Source: SG8-41 sp044867805 (lineage in GTDB: Bacteria > Pseudomonadota > Gammaproteobacteria > Burkholderiales > SG8-41). From it: a stretch of DNA of 5,577 bases. The position numbers and the translations under genes were made by a program. The notes below the pieces were generated by a model that was not told the origin of the DNA, made no database searches, and saw nothing but the letters and a program-made list of their open reading frames with translations. Numbering within the stretch: position 1 is the stretch's first letter; each line of letters begins with the position of its first letter. Positions 1 to 5,300 of the stretch are shown here, in pieces. The stretch is from NCBI GenBank assembly GCA_044867805.1, contig JBIOVQ010000304.1, positions 1 to 5,577 of the forward strand, written 5' to 3'.

Positions 1-1
1 G

Positions 2-1072
2 GCGTCGATCATCATGCAGTTGATGACCGTCGTTTCACCGACGCTCGAGGCACTCAAGAAGGAAGGTGAGGCCGGGCGTCGCAAGATCACCCAGTACACG
101 CGCTACGGCACGGCGGCGCTGGCCCTGTTTCAGGGCATGGCAATCGCGATCGGCCTCGAGGCGCAGAAAGGCCTGGTGATCGACCCCGGCCTGGCTTTCC
201 GGCTCACTACCATGCTGACGCTCGCCACCGGCACGATGTTCCTGATGTGGCTGGGCGAGCAGATCACCGAGCGTGGCATCGGCAACGGCATCTCGCTCAT
301 CATCTTTGCCGGCATCGCGGCGGGGCTGCCGGCGGCGGTGGGCGGCACGCTCGACCTGGTGCGCACCGGCGCATTCTCGATTCTCACCGCGCTGTTCATC
401 TTCGCGCTGGTGCTCGGTGTGACCGCCGTCGTGTGCTACATCGAGCGCGGGCAGCGCCGCATCCTCGTCAACTACGCCAAGCGCCAGGTCGGCAACAAGG
501 TCTACGGCGGGCAGAGCTCGCACCTGCCGCTCAAGCTCAACATGTCAGGGGTGATCCCGCCGATCTTCGCCTCGAGCATCATCCTGTTTCCCGCAACCAT
601 CGTCGGCTGGTTCGGCCAGAACGAAGGCGTGAACTGGCTCAAGAACATCGCCTCGACGCTGGTGCCCGGGCAGCCGGTCTACACGCTGCTCTACGCGTCG
701 GCCATCATCTTCTTCTGCTTCTTTTACACCGCCCTCGTGTTCAACCCGAAGGAAACGGCGGACAACCTGAAGAAGAGCGGGGCCTTCGTGCCTGGCATCC
801 GGCCCGGCGACCAGACGTCACGCTATATCGAGAAGATCATGATGCGGCTCACGCTCACCGGCTCGATCTACGTCACGCTGGTGTGCCTGCTGCCGGAGTT
901 TCTCATCCTCCGCTACAACGTGCCGTTCTACTTCGGCGGCACGTCGCTGCTGATCATCGTCGTGGTGACGATGGACTTCATGGCGCAGGTCCAGGCCTAC
1001 ATCATGTCGCACCGCTACGAGAGCCTGCTCAAGAAAGCGAACTTCAAGGGGGGTATGTTCCCGACGCGCTGA
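2..1072 (+). CDS. secY: Protein translocase subunit SecY (5' end outside the window)
   Basis: SecY is the pore-forming inner-membrane subunit of the SecYEG export and insertion channel. The frame is open from the first bases, reading ASIIMQLMTVV, which matches a point roughly 85 residues into E. coli SecY; the N-terminus and plug region are therefore missing, and the ATG at 14 is internal. About 356 residues are visible. Landmarks in order are GRRKITQYTRYGT, the block TGTMFLMWLGEQITERGIGN, the cytosolic loop ERGQRRILVNYAKRQ, the membrane segment GVIPPIFASSIILFPATI, and the SecA/ribosome-contacting loop KKSGAFVPGIRPGDQT, whose arginine corresponds to E. coli R357. The last membrane segment is followed by YESLLKKANFKG and a short tail ending FPTR. 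Its TGA overlaps the infA ATG by one base (TGATG). The identification is secure. Confidence 0.98.
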   Translation, partial: ASIIMQLMTVVSPTLEALKKEGEAGRRKITQYTRYGTAALALFQGMAIAIGLEAQKGLVIDPGLAFRLTTMLTLATGTMFLMWLGEQITERGIGNGISLIIFAGIAAGLPAAVGGTLDLVRTGAFSILTALFIFALVLGVTAVVCYIERGQRRILVNYAKRQVGNKVYGGQSSHLPLKLNMSGVIPPIFASSIILFPATIVGWFGQNEGVNWLKNIASTLVPGQPVYTLLYASAIIFFCFFYTALVFNPKETADNLKKSGAFVPGIRPGDQTSRYIEKIMMRLTLTGSIYVTLVCLLPEFLILRYNVPFYFGGTSLLIIVVVTMDFMAQVQAYIMSHRYESLLKKANFKGGMFPTR

Positions 1073-1290
1073 TGGCCAAGGAAGAGACCATACAGATGCA
1101 GGGCGAGATCGTGGAAACCCTGCCCAACGCGACGTTCCGGGTGAAGCTGGAGAACGGCCACGTGGTGCTGGGACACATCTCGGGCAAGATGCGCATGCAC
1201 TACATCCGCATCCTGCCCGGTGACAAGGTGACGGTGGAATTGACGCCCTACGACCTCTCGCGCGGTCGCATCGTGTTCCGCGCGAAATAA
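1072..1290 (+). CDS. infA: Translation initiation factor IF-1
   Basis: IF-1 is a small cytosolic OB-fold protein that binds the 30S A site during initiation with IF-2 and IF-3. The 72-residue product has the standard family length. It begins MAKEETIQMQGEIVETLPNA and contains FRVKLENGHVVLGHISGKMR, YIRILPGDKVTVELTPYDL and the end SRGRIVFRAK, nearly collinear with E. coli IF-1. The ATG shares its A with the secY stop codon. The nearest G-rich Shine-Dalgarno-like run (1048-1053) is far upstream, so initiation probably depends on translational coupling with secY. infA in this position between secY and rpmJ is typical of Betaproteobacteria; in E. coli infA lies elsewhere. Confidence 0.98.
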   Translation: MAKEETIQMQGEIVETLPNATFRVKLENGHVVLGHISGKMRMHYIRILPGDKVTVELTPYDLSRGRIVFRAK

Positions 1291-1295
1291 GGAGT

Positions 1296-1380
1296 TTGCA
1301 GTGGACAGTTTGCGGTTTGCAGCAATGACTTTCGCGCCGGGTCGGCGCGCTTACTGCCAACTGCGCACTGCACACTGCCC
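1296..1380 (+). repeat. Inverted heptamer arrays (element A) in the infA-rpmJ spacer
   Basis: The 105-base spacer between infA and rpmJ is almost filled by a symmetrical element. The left arm (1296-1323) is four 7-mers built on NNGCAGT: TTGCAGT, GGACAGT, TTGCGGT, TTGCAGC. The right arm (1353-1380) is four 7-mers built on the complement, ACTGCNN: ACTGCCA, ACTGCGC, ACTGCAC, ACTGCCC. The arms are inverted and in register, so the transcript could fold into an imperfect stem. The 29-base centre holds its own 6-bp GC hairpin (1333-1338 with 1344-1349). No T-tract follows, so it is not a canonical terminator. I do not recognise the family by name. Confidence 0.8.
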
Positions 1381-1395
1381 ACTAACGGAGTTCAT

Positions 1396-1509
1396 ATGAA
1401 AGTACTGGCATCGGTGAAGAGGATCTGCCGCAACTGCAAGATCGTGCGGCGCAAGCGGGTGGTGCGGGTGATCTGCAAGAATGCGCGCCACAAGCAGCGC
1501 CAGGGCTGA
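1396..1509 (+). CDS. rpmJ: 50S ribosomal protein L36
   Basis: L36 is a tiny zinc-ribbon protein of the large ribosomal subunit. The 37-residue product begins MKVLASVKRICRNCKIV and ends RHKQRQG, the family signature. The zinc ligands are C11, C14, C27 and H32 (C-X2-C-X12-C-X4-H), so this is the zinc-binding form. At 37 residues it is one shorter than the E. coli protein and matches the 37-residue spacing with the histidine at 32. One oddity is KR at positions 20-21, where the family usually has a glycine at 21. A good Shine-Dalgarno (GGAG, 1387-1390) lies five bases before the ATG, immediately after the right arm of element A. Confidence 0.97.
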   Translation: MKVLASVKRICRNCKIVRRKRVVRVICKNARHKQRQG

Positions 1510-1518
1510 TTATTTCTA

Positions 1519-1547
1519 TTGTGAATTAACGGGTTAGACGCTAAAAT
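1519..1547 (+). promoter_or_regulatory. Predicted sigma70-type promoter for rpsM and the alpha operon
   Basis: A -35-like TTGTGA (1519-1524) and a -10-like TAAAAT (1542-1547) are separated by exactly 17 bases. They match the consensus hexamers at 4/6 and 5/6. The spacer is the only clearly AT-rich stretch in this part of the operon, and AT-rich sequence also lies just upstream of the -35. The position, between rpmJ and rpsM, is where the E. coli alpha-operon promoter lies. Transcription would start near 1553-1555, leaving a leader of only about 20 bases. This is inferred from sequence alone. Confidence 0.6.
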
Positions 1548-1574
1548 CGCAAACTTTTCACTGCGAGGACAGGC

Positions 1575-1955
1575 ATGGCACGGATCGGCGGGGTCAACAT
1601 CCCCAACCACCAGCACACCGAGATCGCTTTGACCGCGATCTTCGGCATCGGGCGCTCGCGCGCGCGCACGATCTGCGAGGCGGCGGGCATCAACCGCTCT
1701 TCCAAGATCAAGGACCTCTCGGACACACAGATGGACAAGCTGCGGGAGCAGGTCTCCAAGACGCAGATCGAGGGCGACCTGCGGCGCGAGGTCTCGATGA
1801 ACATCAAGCGGCTGATCGACCTCGGCACCTGGCGCGGCAAACGCCACCGCCTCGGGCTGCCGGTGCGCGGCCAGCGCACGCGCACCAACGCGCGCACGCG
1901 CAAGGGCCCGCGCAAGTCGGCGGTGAAGGTCTTCAAGCCGGTCGCTCCAGGATAA
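1575..1955 (+). CDS. rpsM: 30S ribosomal protein S13
   Basis: S13 sits in the head of the 30S subunit, bridges to the 50S subunit and contacts P-site tRNA with its basic tail. The 126-residue product starts MARIGGVNIPNHQHTEIALT and has the helix-turn segment AIFGIGRSRARTICEAAGI (residues about 21-39). Its conserved C-terminal block is LPVRGQRTRTNARTRKGPRK. It is a few residues longer than E. coli S13 (118) because of the tail SAVKVFKPVAPG. The usual CYRGxRHR is here TWRGKRHR. The ATG follows GAGGA (1565-1569) by five bases. It is the first gene of the alpha operon, 13 bases before rpsK. Confidence 0.98.
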   Translation: MARIGGVNIPNHQHTEIALTAIFGIGRSRARTICEAAGINRSSKIKDLSDTQMDKLREQVSKTQIEGDLRREVSMNIKRLIDLGTWRGKRHRLGLPVRGQRTRTNARTRKGPRKSAVKVFKPVAPG

Positions 1956-1968
1956 CCAGGAACCCGCT

Positions 1969-2358
1969 ATGGCAAAAGCCAGCACCCGCGTACGCAAGAA
2001 GGTCAAGAAGAATGTGGCCGAAGGCATCGCTCACATTCACGCCTCCTTCAACAACACCATCGTCACGATCACCGACCGCCAGGGCAACACGCTGGCGTGG
2101 GCGACCTGCGGCAGCAACGGCTTCAAGGGCTCGCGTAAAAGCACGCCCTTTGCCGCGCAGGTGGCCGCCGGCCGCGCCGGGGCTCTTGCGCAGGAGTGCG
2201 GGGTCAAGAACCTCGAGGTGCGCATCAAGGGTCCCGGGCCCGGCCGCGAGTCCGCGGTGCGCGCGTTGAACGCGGTGGGCTTCAAGATCACCCAGATCGC
2301 GGACGTGACGCCCGTGCCGCACAACGGCTGCCGCCCGCCGAAGAAGCGCCGCGTCTAG
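1969..2358 (+). CDS. rpsK: 30S ribosomal protein S11
   Basis: S11 is a platform protein of the 30S subunit next to the mRNA exit path. The 129-residue product equals E. coli S11 in length and aligns throughout. It has GIAHIHASFNNTIVTITDRQGN, GSRKSTPFAAQVAAGRAG, KNLEVRIKGPGPGRESAVRA and the invariant end TPVPHNGCRPPKKRRV. An AGGA (1958-1961) precedes the ATG by seven bases. It is followed by an unusually long, repeat-filled 124-base spacer before rpsD. Confidence 0.98.
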   Translation: MAKASTRVRKKVKKNVAEGIAHIHASFNNTIVTITDRQGNTLAWATCGSNGFKGSRKSTPFAAQVAAGRAGALAQECGVKNLEVRIKGPGPGRESAVRALNAVGFKITQIADVTPVPHNGCRPPKKRRV

Positions 2359-2365
2359 GAGAACA

Positions 2366-2400
2366 GGAACGAGGGGATACTCCCCTCGTGCACCCCTACA
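2366..2400 (-). repeat. REP-like hairpin, copy 1
   Basis: Read on the minus strand, the unit starts GTAGGGG and then forms a hairpin with 9-bp arms ACGAGGGGA and TCCCCTCGT around a 3-base loop (+ strand arms 2369-2377 and 2381-2389). A GTAG or GGAG head 5' of an imperfect palindrome is the published hallmark of REP elements mobilised by RAYT (REP-associated tyrosine) transposases. No T-tract follows on either strand. No RAYT gene is in the window. Assignment to the RAYT class is inferred from this signature. Confidence 0.7.
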
Positions 2401-2422
2401 TAGGATGAAGAGGTAATAGTTG

Positions 2423-2457
2423 GGAACGAGGGGATACTCCCCTCGTGCTCCCCTACA
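2423..2457 (-). repeat. REP-like hairpin, copy 2 (tandem duplicate)
   Basis: This 35-base unit is identical to copy 1 except for one base (A in copy 1, T here, in the GC-CCCC junction). Hairpin arms are 2426-2434 and 2438-2446. The copies are in the same orientation with a 57-base period. The period also includes a Shine-Dalgarno-like AGAGGTAA (2409-2416 and 2466-2473), so the repeat unit reaches beyond the hairpin. Near-identity of the copies suggests a recent duplication. Confidence 0.75.
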
Positions 2458-2465
2458 GATGATAG

Positions 2466-2480
2466 AGAGGTAACCAAGGA
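2466..2480 (+). promoter_or_regulatory. Ribosome-binding region of rpsD, with two candidates
   Basis: Two purine-rich candidates precede the rpsD ATG at 2483. AGAGG (2466-2470) has a 12-base spacer, slightly long; AAGGA (2476-2480) has only a 2-base spacer, too short. The first is also the second copy of the sequence duplicated with the REP unit. A related GAGAGGTATCC lies before rpoA (3117-3127), which favours AGAGG as the functional site. Confidence 0.45.
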
Positions 2481-2482
2481 AT

Positions 2483-3109
2483 ATGGCCAGAAATCTCGAC
2501 GCGAAATGCCGGCAGTGCCGCCGGGAGGGCGAGAAGCTCTTTCTCAAGGGCGAGAAGTGCTTCACCGACAAGTGCGCCATCGAGCGCCGCAACTACCCGC
2601 CCGGGCTGCACGGCCAGCGCAGCGGGCGGCTCTCCGGCTACGGGGTACAGCTGCGGGAGAAGCAGAAGGTGCGCCGCATCTACGGGCTGCTCGAGCGCCA
2701 GTTCCGCAAGACCTACCACGCCGCCGAGCAGAGCAAGGGCATCACCGGCGAGAGCCTGCTGCAGCTCCTGGAGAGCCGGCTCGACACGGTGACCTACCGC
2801 ATGGGCTTCGGGTCGTCCCGCAGCGAGGCGCGCCAGATCGTGCGCCACAACGGCATCCTGGTTAACGGCAAGCGCGTCAACATACCCTCGTTCCAGTGCC
2901 GTCCGGGCGACGTAATCGAGGTCGCCTCGAAGGCCAAGGAGCAATTGCGCATCAAGGGAGCGGCCGAGGCGGCCGAGGGCCGCGGTTTTCCGGACTGGCT
3001 GGAAGTGGACGCCAAGGCGCTCAAGGGCAAGTTCAAGGCGCGGCCGCAGCGCACCGAGCTGCCCTCAACCATCAACGAGTCGCTCGTCGTCGAGCTTTAC
3101 TCGAAATAA
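2483..3109 (+). CDS. rpsD: 30S ribosomal protein S4 (zinc-binding form)
   Basis: S4 is a primary 16S rRNA-binding protein that nucleates 30S assembly; in E. coli it also represses the alpha operon and takes part in rRNA antitermination. The product is 208 residues. The N-terminal domain carries four cysteines, C9, C12, C26 and C31 (C-X2-C-X13-C-X4-C), the zinc-binding form; E. coli S4 lacks the full set. Next comes the conserved YGVQLREKQKVRRIYGLLERQF (split here as residues 53-74). The RNA-binding S4 domain spans about residues 98-160, including YRMGFGSSRSEARQIV and ILVNGKRVNIPS. The end is ESLVVELYSK. rpoA follows after 23 bases. The start agrees with the family's usual MAR N-terminus. Confidence 0.98.
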   Translation: MARNLDAKCRQCRREGEKLFLKGEKCFTDKCAIERRNYPPGLHGQRSGRLSGYGVQLREKQKVRRIYGLLERQFRKTYHAAEQSKGITGESLLQLLESRLDTVTYRMGFGSSRSEARQIVRHNGILVNGKRVNIPSFQCRPGDVIEVASKAKEQLRIKGAAEAAEGRGFPDWLEVDAKALKGKFKARPQRTELPSTINESLVVELYSK

Positions 3110-3132
3110 TCGTCGCGAGAGGTATCCGAGCC

Positions 3133-4119
3133 ATGCCAAGCACCGCGTTTCTCAAGCCGCGCATCATCGACGTCCAGAACGTCTCGCCGTACCACGCCAA
3201 GCTCACCATGGAGCCGTTCGAGCGCGGCTACGGGCACACGCTGGGCAATGCGCTCCGCCGGACGCTGTTGTCCTCGATGCCGGGTTACGCCCCCACCGAG
3301 GTCAAGATCAGCGGAGTGCTGCACGAGTACTCGACCATCGACGGCGTGCAGGAAGACGTCGTGGATATCCTGCTGAACCTCAAGGGCGTCGTCCTGAAGA
3401 TGCACAACCGCGAGGAAGCGCTGCTCTCGCTCAAGAAGTCGGGCGAAGGGGCCGTGACGGCCGGCGACATCGAGCCGATGCACGACGTGGAGATCGTCAA
3501 CCCCGATCATGTCATCGCGCACCTTGCCTCCGGCGGCAAGCTCGACATGCAGATCAAGATCGAGCACGGGCGCGGCTACATCGCGGCGACGACCCGCCGC
3601 ACCTCCGCCGAGGAGGGCCGCAGCGTCGGCTCCATCCTGCTCGACGCCTCGTTCAGTCCGGTGCGGCGCGTGAGCTATGCCGTGGAGGCGGCGCGCGTCG
3701 AGCAGCGTACCGACCTCGACAAGCTGGTGATCGATGTCGAGACCAACGGCGCGATCGACCCCGAGGAAGCGGTGCGCTACGCCGCCCGCATCCTGGTCGA
3801 GCAGCTCACGGTATTCGCGGACCTGAAGGGCCTGCCGACCCAGATCGAGGAAAAGAAGGCGACCCAGATCGACCCGGTCCTGCTCAGGCCGGTGGACGAC
3901 CTCGAGCTCACCGTGCGCTCGGCGAACTGCCTGAAGGCCGAGAACATCTACTACATCGGCGACCTGATCCAGCGCAGCGAGACCGAGCTCCTGAAGACGC
4001 CGAACCTCGGACGCAAGTCGCTGAACGAGATCAAGGAAGTGCTCGCTTCACGGGGGCTTACTTTGGGAATGAAGCTGGAAAACTGGCCGCCCGCGGGCCT
4101 GGAGAAAATCCAAGGATGA
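3133..4119 (+). CDS. rpoA: DNA-directed RNA polymerase subunit alpha
   Basis: The alpha subunit dimerises to start RNA polymerase assembly, and its C-terminal domain binds UP elements and activators. The 328-residue product compares with 329 in E. coli. The N-terminal domain (about 1-233) includes FERGYGHTLGNALRRTLLSS, VLHEYSTIDGVQEDVVDILL and EAARVEQRTDLDKLVI. A short charged linker follows (about 234-247). The C-terminal domain (about 248-328) has LRPVDDLELTVRSANCLKAE and LLKTPNLGRKSLNEIKEVLA. R262 corresponds to the DNA-contacting R265 of E. coli. The ATG at 3133 is chosen because it gives MPSTAFLKPR, matching the family, with GAGAGGT (3117-3123) in front. An in-frame ATG far upstream lies inside rpsD and is rejected. 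Confidence 0.98.
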   Translation: MPSTAFLKPRIIDVQNVSPYHAKLTMEPFERGYGHTLGNALRRTLLSSMPGYAPTEVKISGVLHEYSTIDGVQEDVVDILLNLKGVVLKMHNREEALLSLKKSGEGAVTAGDIEPMHDVEIVNPDHVIAHLASGGKLDMQIKIEHGRGYIAATTRRTSAEEGRSVGSILLDASFSPVRRVSYAVEAARVEQRTDLDKLVIDVETNGAIDPEEAVRYAARILVEQLTVFADLKGLPTQIEEKKATQIDPVLLRPVDDLELTVRSANCLKAENIYYIGDLIQRSETELLKTPNLGRKSLNEIKEVLASRGLTLGMKLENWPPAGLEKIQG

Positions 4120-4128
4120 GAAGTTTAA

Positions 4129-4201
4129 TGATGAGTGCAGAATGCAGAGTGCAGGATGGTGTAAGGCTTTTATTCATCACTCATCACTCATCACTCATCA
4201 C
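4129..4201 (+). repeat. Inverted heptamer arrays (element B) in the rpoA-rplQ spacer
   Basis: The right arm is four perfect tandem copies of TCATCAC (4174-4201). The left arm (4129-4156) is four 7-mers in register: TGATGAG, TGCAGAA, TGCAGAG, TGCAGGA. Its first unit is a rotation of the reverse complement of TCATCAC; the others differ mainly by CA for AT in the middle. Both arms are 28 bp, around a 17-base centre. The design equals element A (four heptamers, spacer, four inverted heptamers) with a different core. The right arm ends two bases before the rplQ Shine-Dalgarno AGGGG (4203-4207), so a folded stem could influence rplQ translation. Confidence 0.85.
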
Positions 4202-4213
4202 TAGGGGTATCCA

Positions 4214-4678
4214 ATGCGCCACCGCCACGGACTGAGGAAGCTCAACCGCACCAGCAGCCATCGCCTGGCGATGTTCCGCAACATGGCGAACTCGCTGCTG
4301 CGGCACGAGGCGATCCAGACCACCCTGCCCAAGGCCAAGGAGCTGCGGCGCGTGGTGGAGCCCATCATCACGCTCGGCAAGAAGCCTTCGCTCGCCAACC
4401 GGCGGCTCGCGTTCAACCGGCTGCGCGACCGCGAGGTCGTGGGGAAAGTATTCGACGAGCTCGGGCCGCGCTACGCCAAGCGCAATGGCGGCTACCTGCG
4501 CATCCTGCGCTACGGGTTTCGCAAGGGCGACAATGCGCCGATGGCTTTCGTCGAACTGATGGACCGTACCGAGTCGGGCGCTGAAGCCGTGAAAGGCAAG
4601 GACGCGAAGGCTGCACAGGACAACAAGGAGGGGACCAAGAAGGGGTCTAAGAAGGAGGCGGCCGCCAAGGCTGCATAG
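4214..4678 (+). CDS. rplQ: 50S ribosomal protein L17
   Basis: L17 is a large-subunit protein near the peptide exit tunnel. The 154-residue product begins with the signature MRHRHGLRKLNRTSSHRLAM and continues with LLRHEAIQTTLPKAKELRR, ANRRLAFNRLRD and GGYLRILRYGFRKGDNAPM, and the core ends at FVELMDR near residue 118. A hydrophilic Lys/Ala/Gly-rich tail of about 36 residues follows and is probably disordered; it makes the protein longer than E. coli L17 (127). AGGGG (4203-4207) precedes the ATG by six bases. It is the last gene of the alpha operon, as usual, with an intrinsic terminator just downstream. Confidence 0.97.
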   Translation: MRHRHGLRKLNRTSSHRLAMFRNMANSLLRHEAIQTTLPKAKELRRVVEPIITLGKKPSLANRRLAFNRLRDREVVGKVFDELGPRYAKRNGGYLRILRYGFRKGDNAPMAFVELMDRTESGAEAVKGKDAKAAQDNKEGTKKGSKKEAAAKAA

Positions 4679-4696
4679 GTATTACACTGCGTTTTC

Positions 4697-4722
4697 AAAG
4701 CCGGCCGAAAGCCGGCTTTTTT
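4697..4722 (+). terminator. Rho-independent terminator of the alpha operon
   Basis: A 9-bp stem (AAAGCCGGC, 4697-4705, pairing with GCCGGCTTT, 4711-4719) with a 5-base loop CGAAA runs into six T residues (4717-4722) and then ATTTT. It begins 19 bases after the rplQ stop. The mirrored A-run makes some bidirectional activity possible. Confidence 0.92.
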
Positions 4723-4728
4723 ATTTTC

Positions 4729-4761
4729 AGCCGCCGATGAACGCCGATGGACGCCGCTAAA
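4729..4761 (+). repeat. Left outer array: 3 x 10-bp units (CGCCGATGAA type)
   Basis: Three adjacent 10-mers, CGCCGATGAA, CGCCGATGGA and CGCCGCTAAA (4732-4761), are preceded by AGC. The first 16 bases, AGCCGCCGATGAACGC (4729-4744), recur perfectly inverted at 5459-5474, so this array and its partner frame the whole spacer after rplQ. It begins seven bases after the terminator T-tract. Confidence 0.8.
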
Positions 4762-4768
4762 AGCTGAA

Positions 4769-4827
4769 CTACAAAGGACACGAGGGAACCAACATTTGAA
4801 CCGCCAAGCTGCCATGCACGCCAGGAG
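4769..4827 (+). repeat. Left inner decayed arrays of 9-bp units
   Basis: CTACAAAGG and ACACGAGGG (4769-4786) form one degenerate pair of 9-mers with no clear partner. CCGCCAAGCT (4801-4810) followed by GCCATGCA and CGCCAGGAG (to 4827) forms a second array. The second has an inverted partner at 5399-5417, where the complement reads CCGCCAAGTG then CGCCAAGAG. Only the CCGCCAAG core is exact, so this pair is more decayed than the outer one. Confidence 0.5.
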
Positions 4828-4839
4828 AATCTATATACA

Positions 4840-4918
4840 GATATGAGCGCATATCGAGATATCCACATCTGGATGGTTCCATATGCCAATATATATTTCC
4901 GGCATCCCAAGGGATGCC
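4840..4918 (+). repeat. AT-rich leader with two short perfect hairpins
   Basis: GATATG and CATATC (4840-4845, 4850-4855) pair around AGCG, and GGCATCCC and GGGATGCC (4901-4908, 4911-4918) pair around AA. The intervening DNA is much more AT-rich than the ribosomal genes. TATATT (4892-4897) resembles a -10 hexamer but has no good -35, so no promoter is called. I see no coding potential here. Confidence 0.5.
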
Positions 4919-4958
4919 ACCTAACTCAAGTTAGATGCCAACAATCGCGTAGGCCTCT

Positions 4959-5278
4959 ATGGACGCGTTCCAAAAAGTACTGGACTTGATCCCCGAGGCA
5001 AGCTACGACCTGATCGCTCGCTTGTTGCCCGGTGGGATCGCTCTCGCATCATTTGCGTCAACTTACAGCGTAGGGTTCTACGGCTAGTTGTCACGAAACT
5101 GTCGGCGGAAGTAGCCCTCGTCTACGGGCTTAGCCTCGCTATAGGACTCTTTAGTGCGCTCAACTGCGGTCGCTTCTGGTTCGTTCCCGTGATCTTGCTC
5201 GTGCTAGGTTATTTGCGGTCGGTGAGGCTGTGGCAACGTCACGCCACCATTCTCCAGGCCGTTACAGCTCAAGGCTGA
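4959..5278 (+). pseudogene. Small membrane-protein gene with a disrupted frame, in the cassette
   Basis: The frame from the ATG at 4959 reads MDAFQKVLDLIPEASYDLIA then RLLPGGIALASFAST, a convincing amphipathic-then-hydrophobic start, but stops at TAG 5085-5087 after 42 codons. The -1 frame then continues protein-like: KLSAEVALVYGLSLAIGLF, a polar NCGR turn, FWFVPVILLVLGYLRSVRLW and a hydrophilic end at TGA 5276-5278. Joined near 5060-5100, the product would be about 106 residues with roughly three membrane segments. The upstream part of the -1 frame is open but not protein-like and has no ATG, so the best reading is one gene missing a base, or with a larger internal loss. No convincing slippery heptamer supports programmed frameshifting; a sequencing error is possible. 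I do not recognise the family. The only Shine-Dalgarno candidate is a weak AGG at 4951. Confidence 0.6.
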
Positions 5279-5300
5279 TGGCTCGCTCTCAAGGGTTGGC

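Noticed and set aside
247..1071. Long + strand frame opening inside secY and running into infA
   Set aside because: It reads as arginine- and alanine-rich shadow sequence until it enters the true infA frame at 1072; it is a GC-driven shadow of secY.
1324..1352. GC hairpin in the infA-rpmJ spacer as a terminator
   Set aside because: The 6-bp stem is not followed by a T-tract, and rpmJ belongs to the same operon.
1933..2592. Minus-strand frame containing a repeated peptide CRGARGEYPLVP
   Set aside because: The peptide repeat is only the translation of the duplicated REP hairpin; the rest is antisense to rpsK and rpsD.
2896..3132. Upstream in-frame extension of rpoA from an ATG at 2896
   Set aside because: The extra 79 residues lie inside rpsD in another frame and do not resemble alpha; the ATG at 3133 gives the family N-terminus and has a Shine-Dalgarno.
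4174..4201. Tandem TCATCAC as a CRISPR array or an origin iteron cluster
   Set aside because: The units are 7 bases with no spacers, and there are no DnaA boxes, rep gene or cas genes; the inverted left arm fits a palindromic intergenic element better.
4860..4900. Promoter for the cassette gene using TATATT at 4892
   Set aside because: No acceptable -35 hexamer lies 16-18 bases upstream, and AT-rich DNA gives such -10 matches by chance.
4695..4910. Minus-strand frame after rplQ
   Set aside because: It crosses the terminator and repeat arrays, is not protein-like, and has no ribosome-binding site.
5060..5100. Programmed -1 frameshift in the cassette gene
   Set aside because: No convincing X-XXY-YYZ slippery heptamer is present near the junction; a deleted base or sequencing error is simpler.
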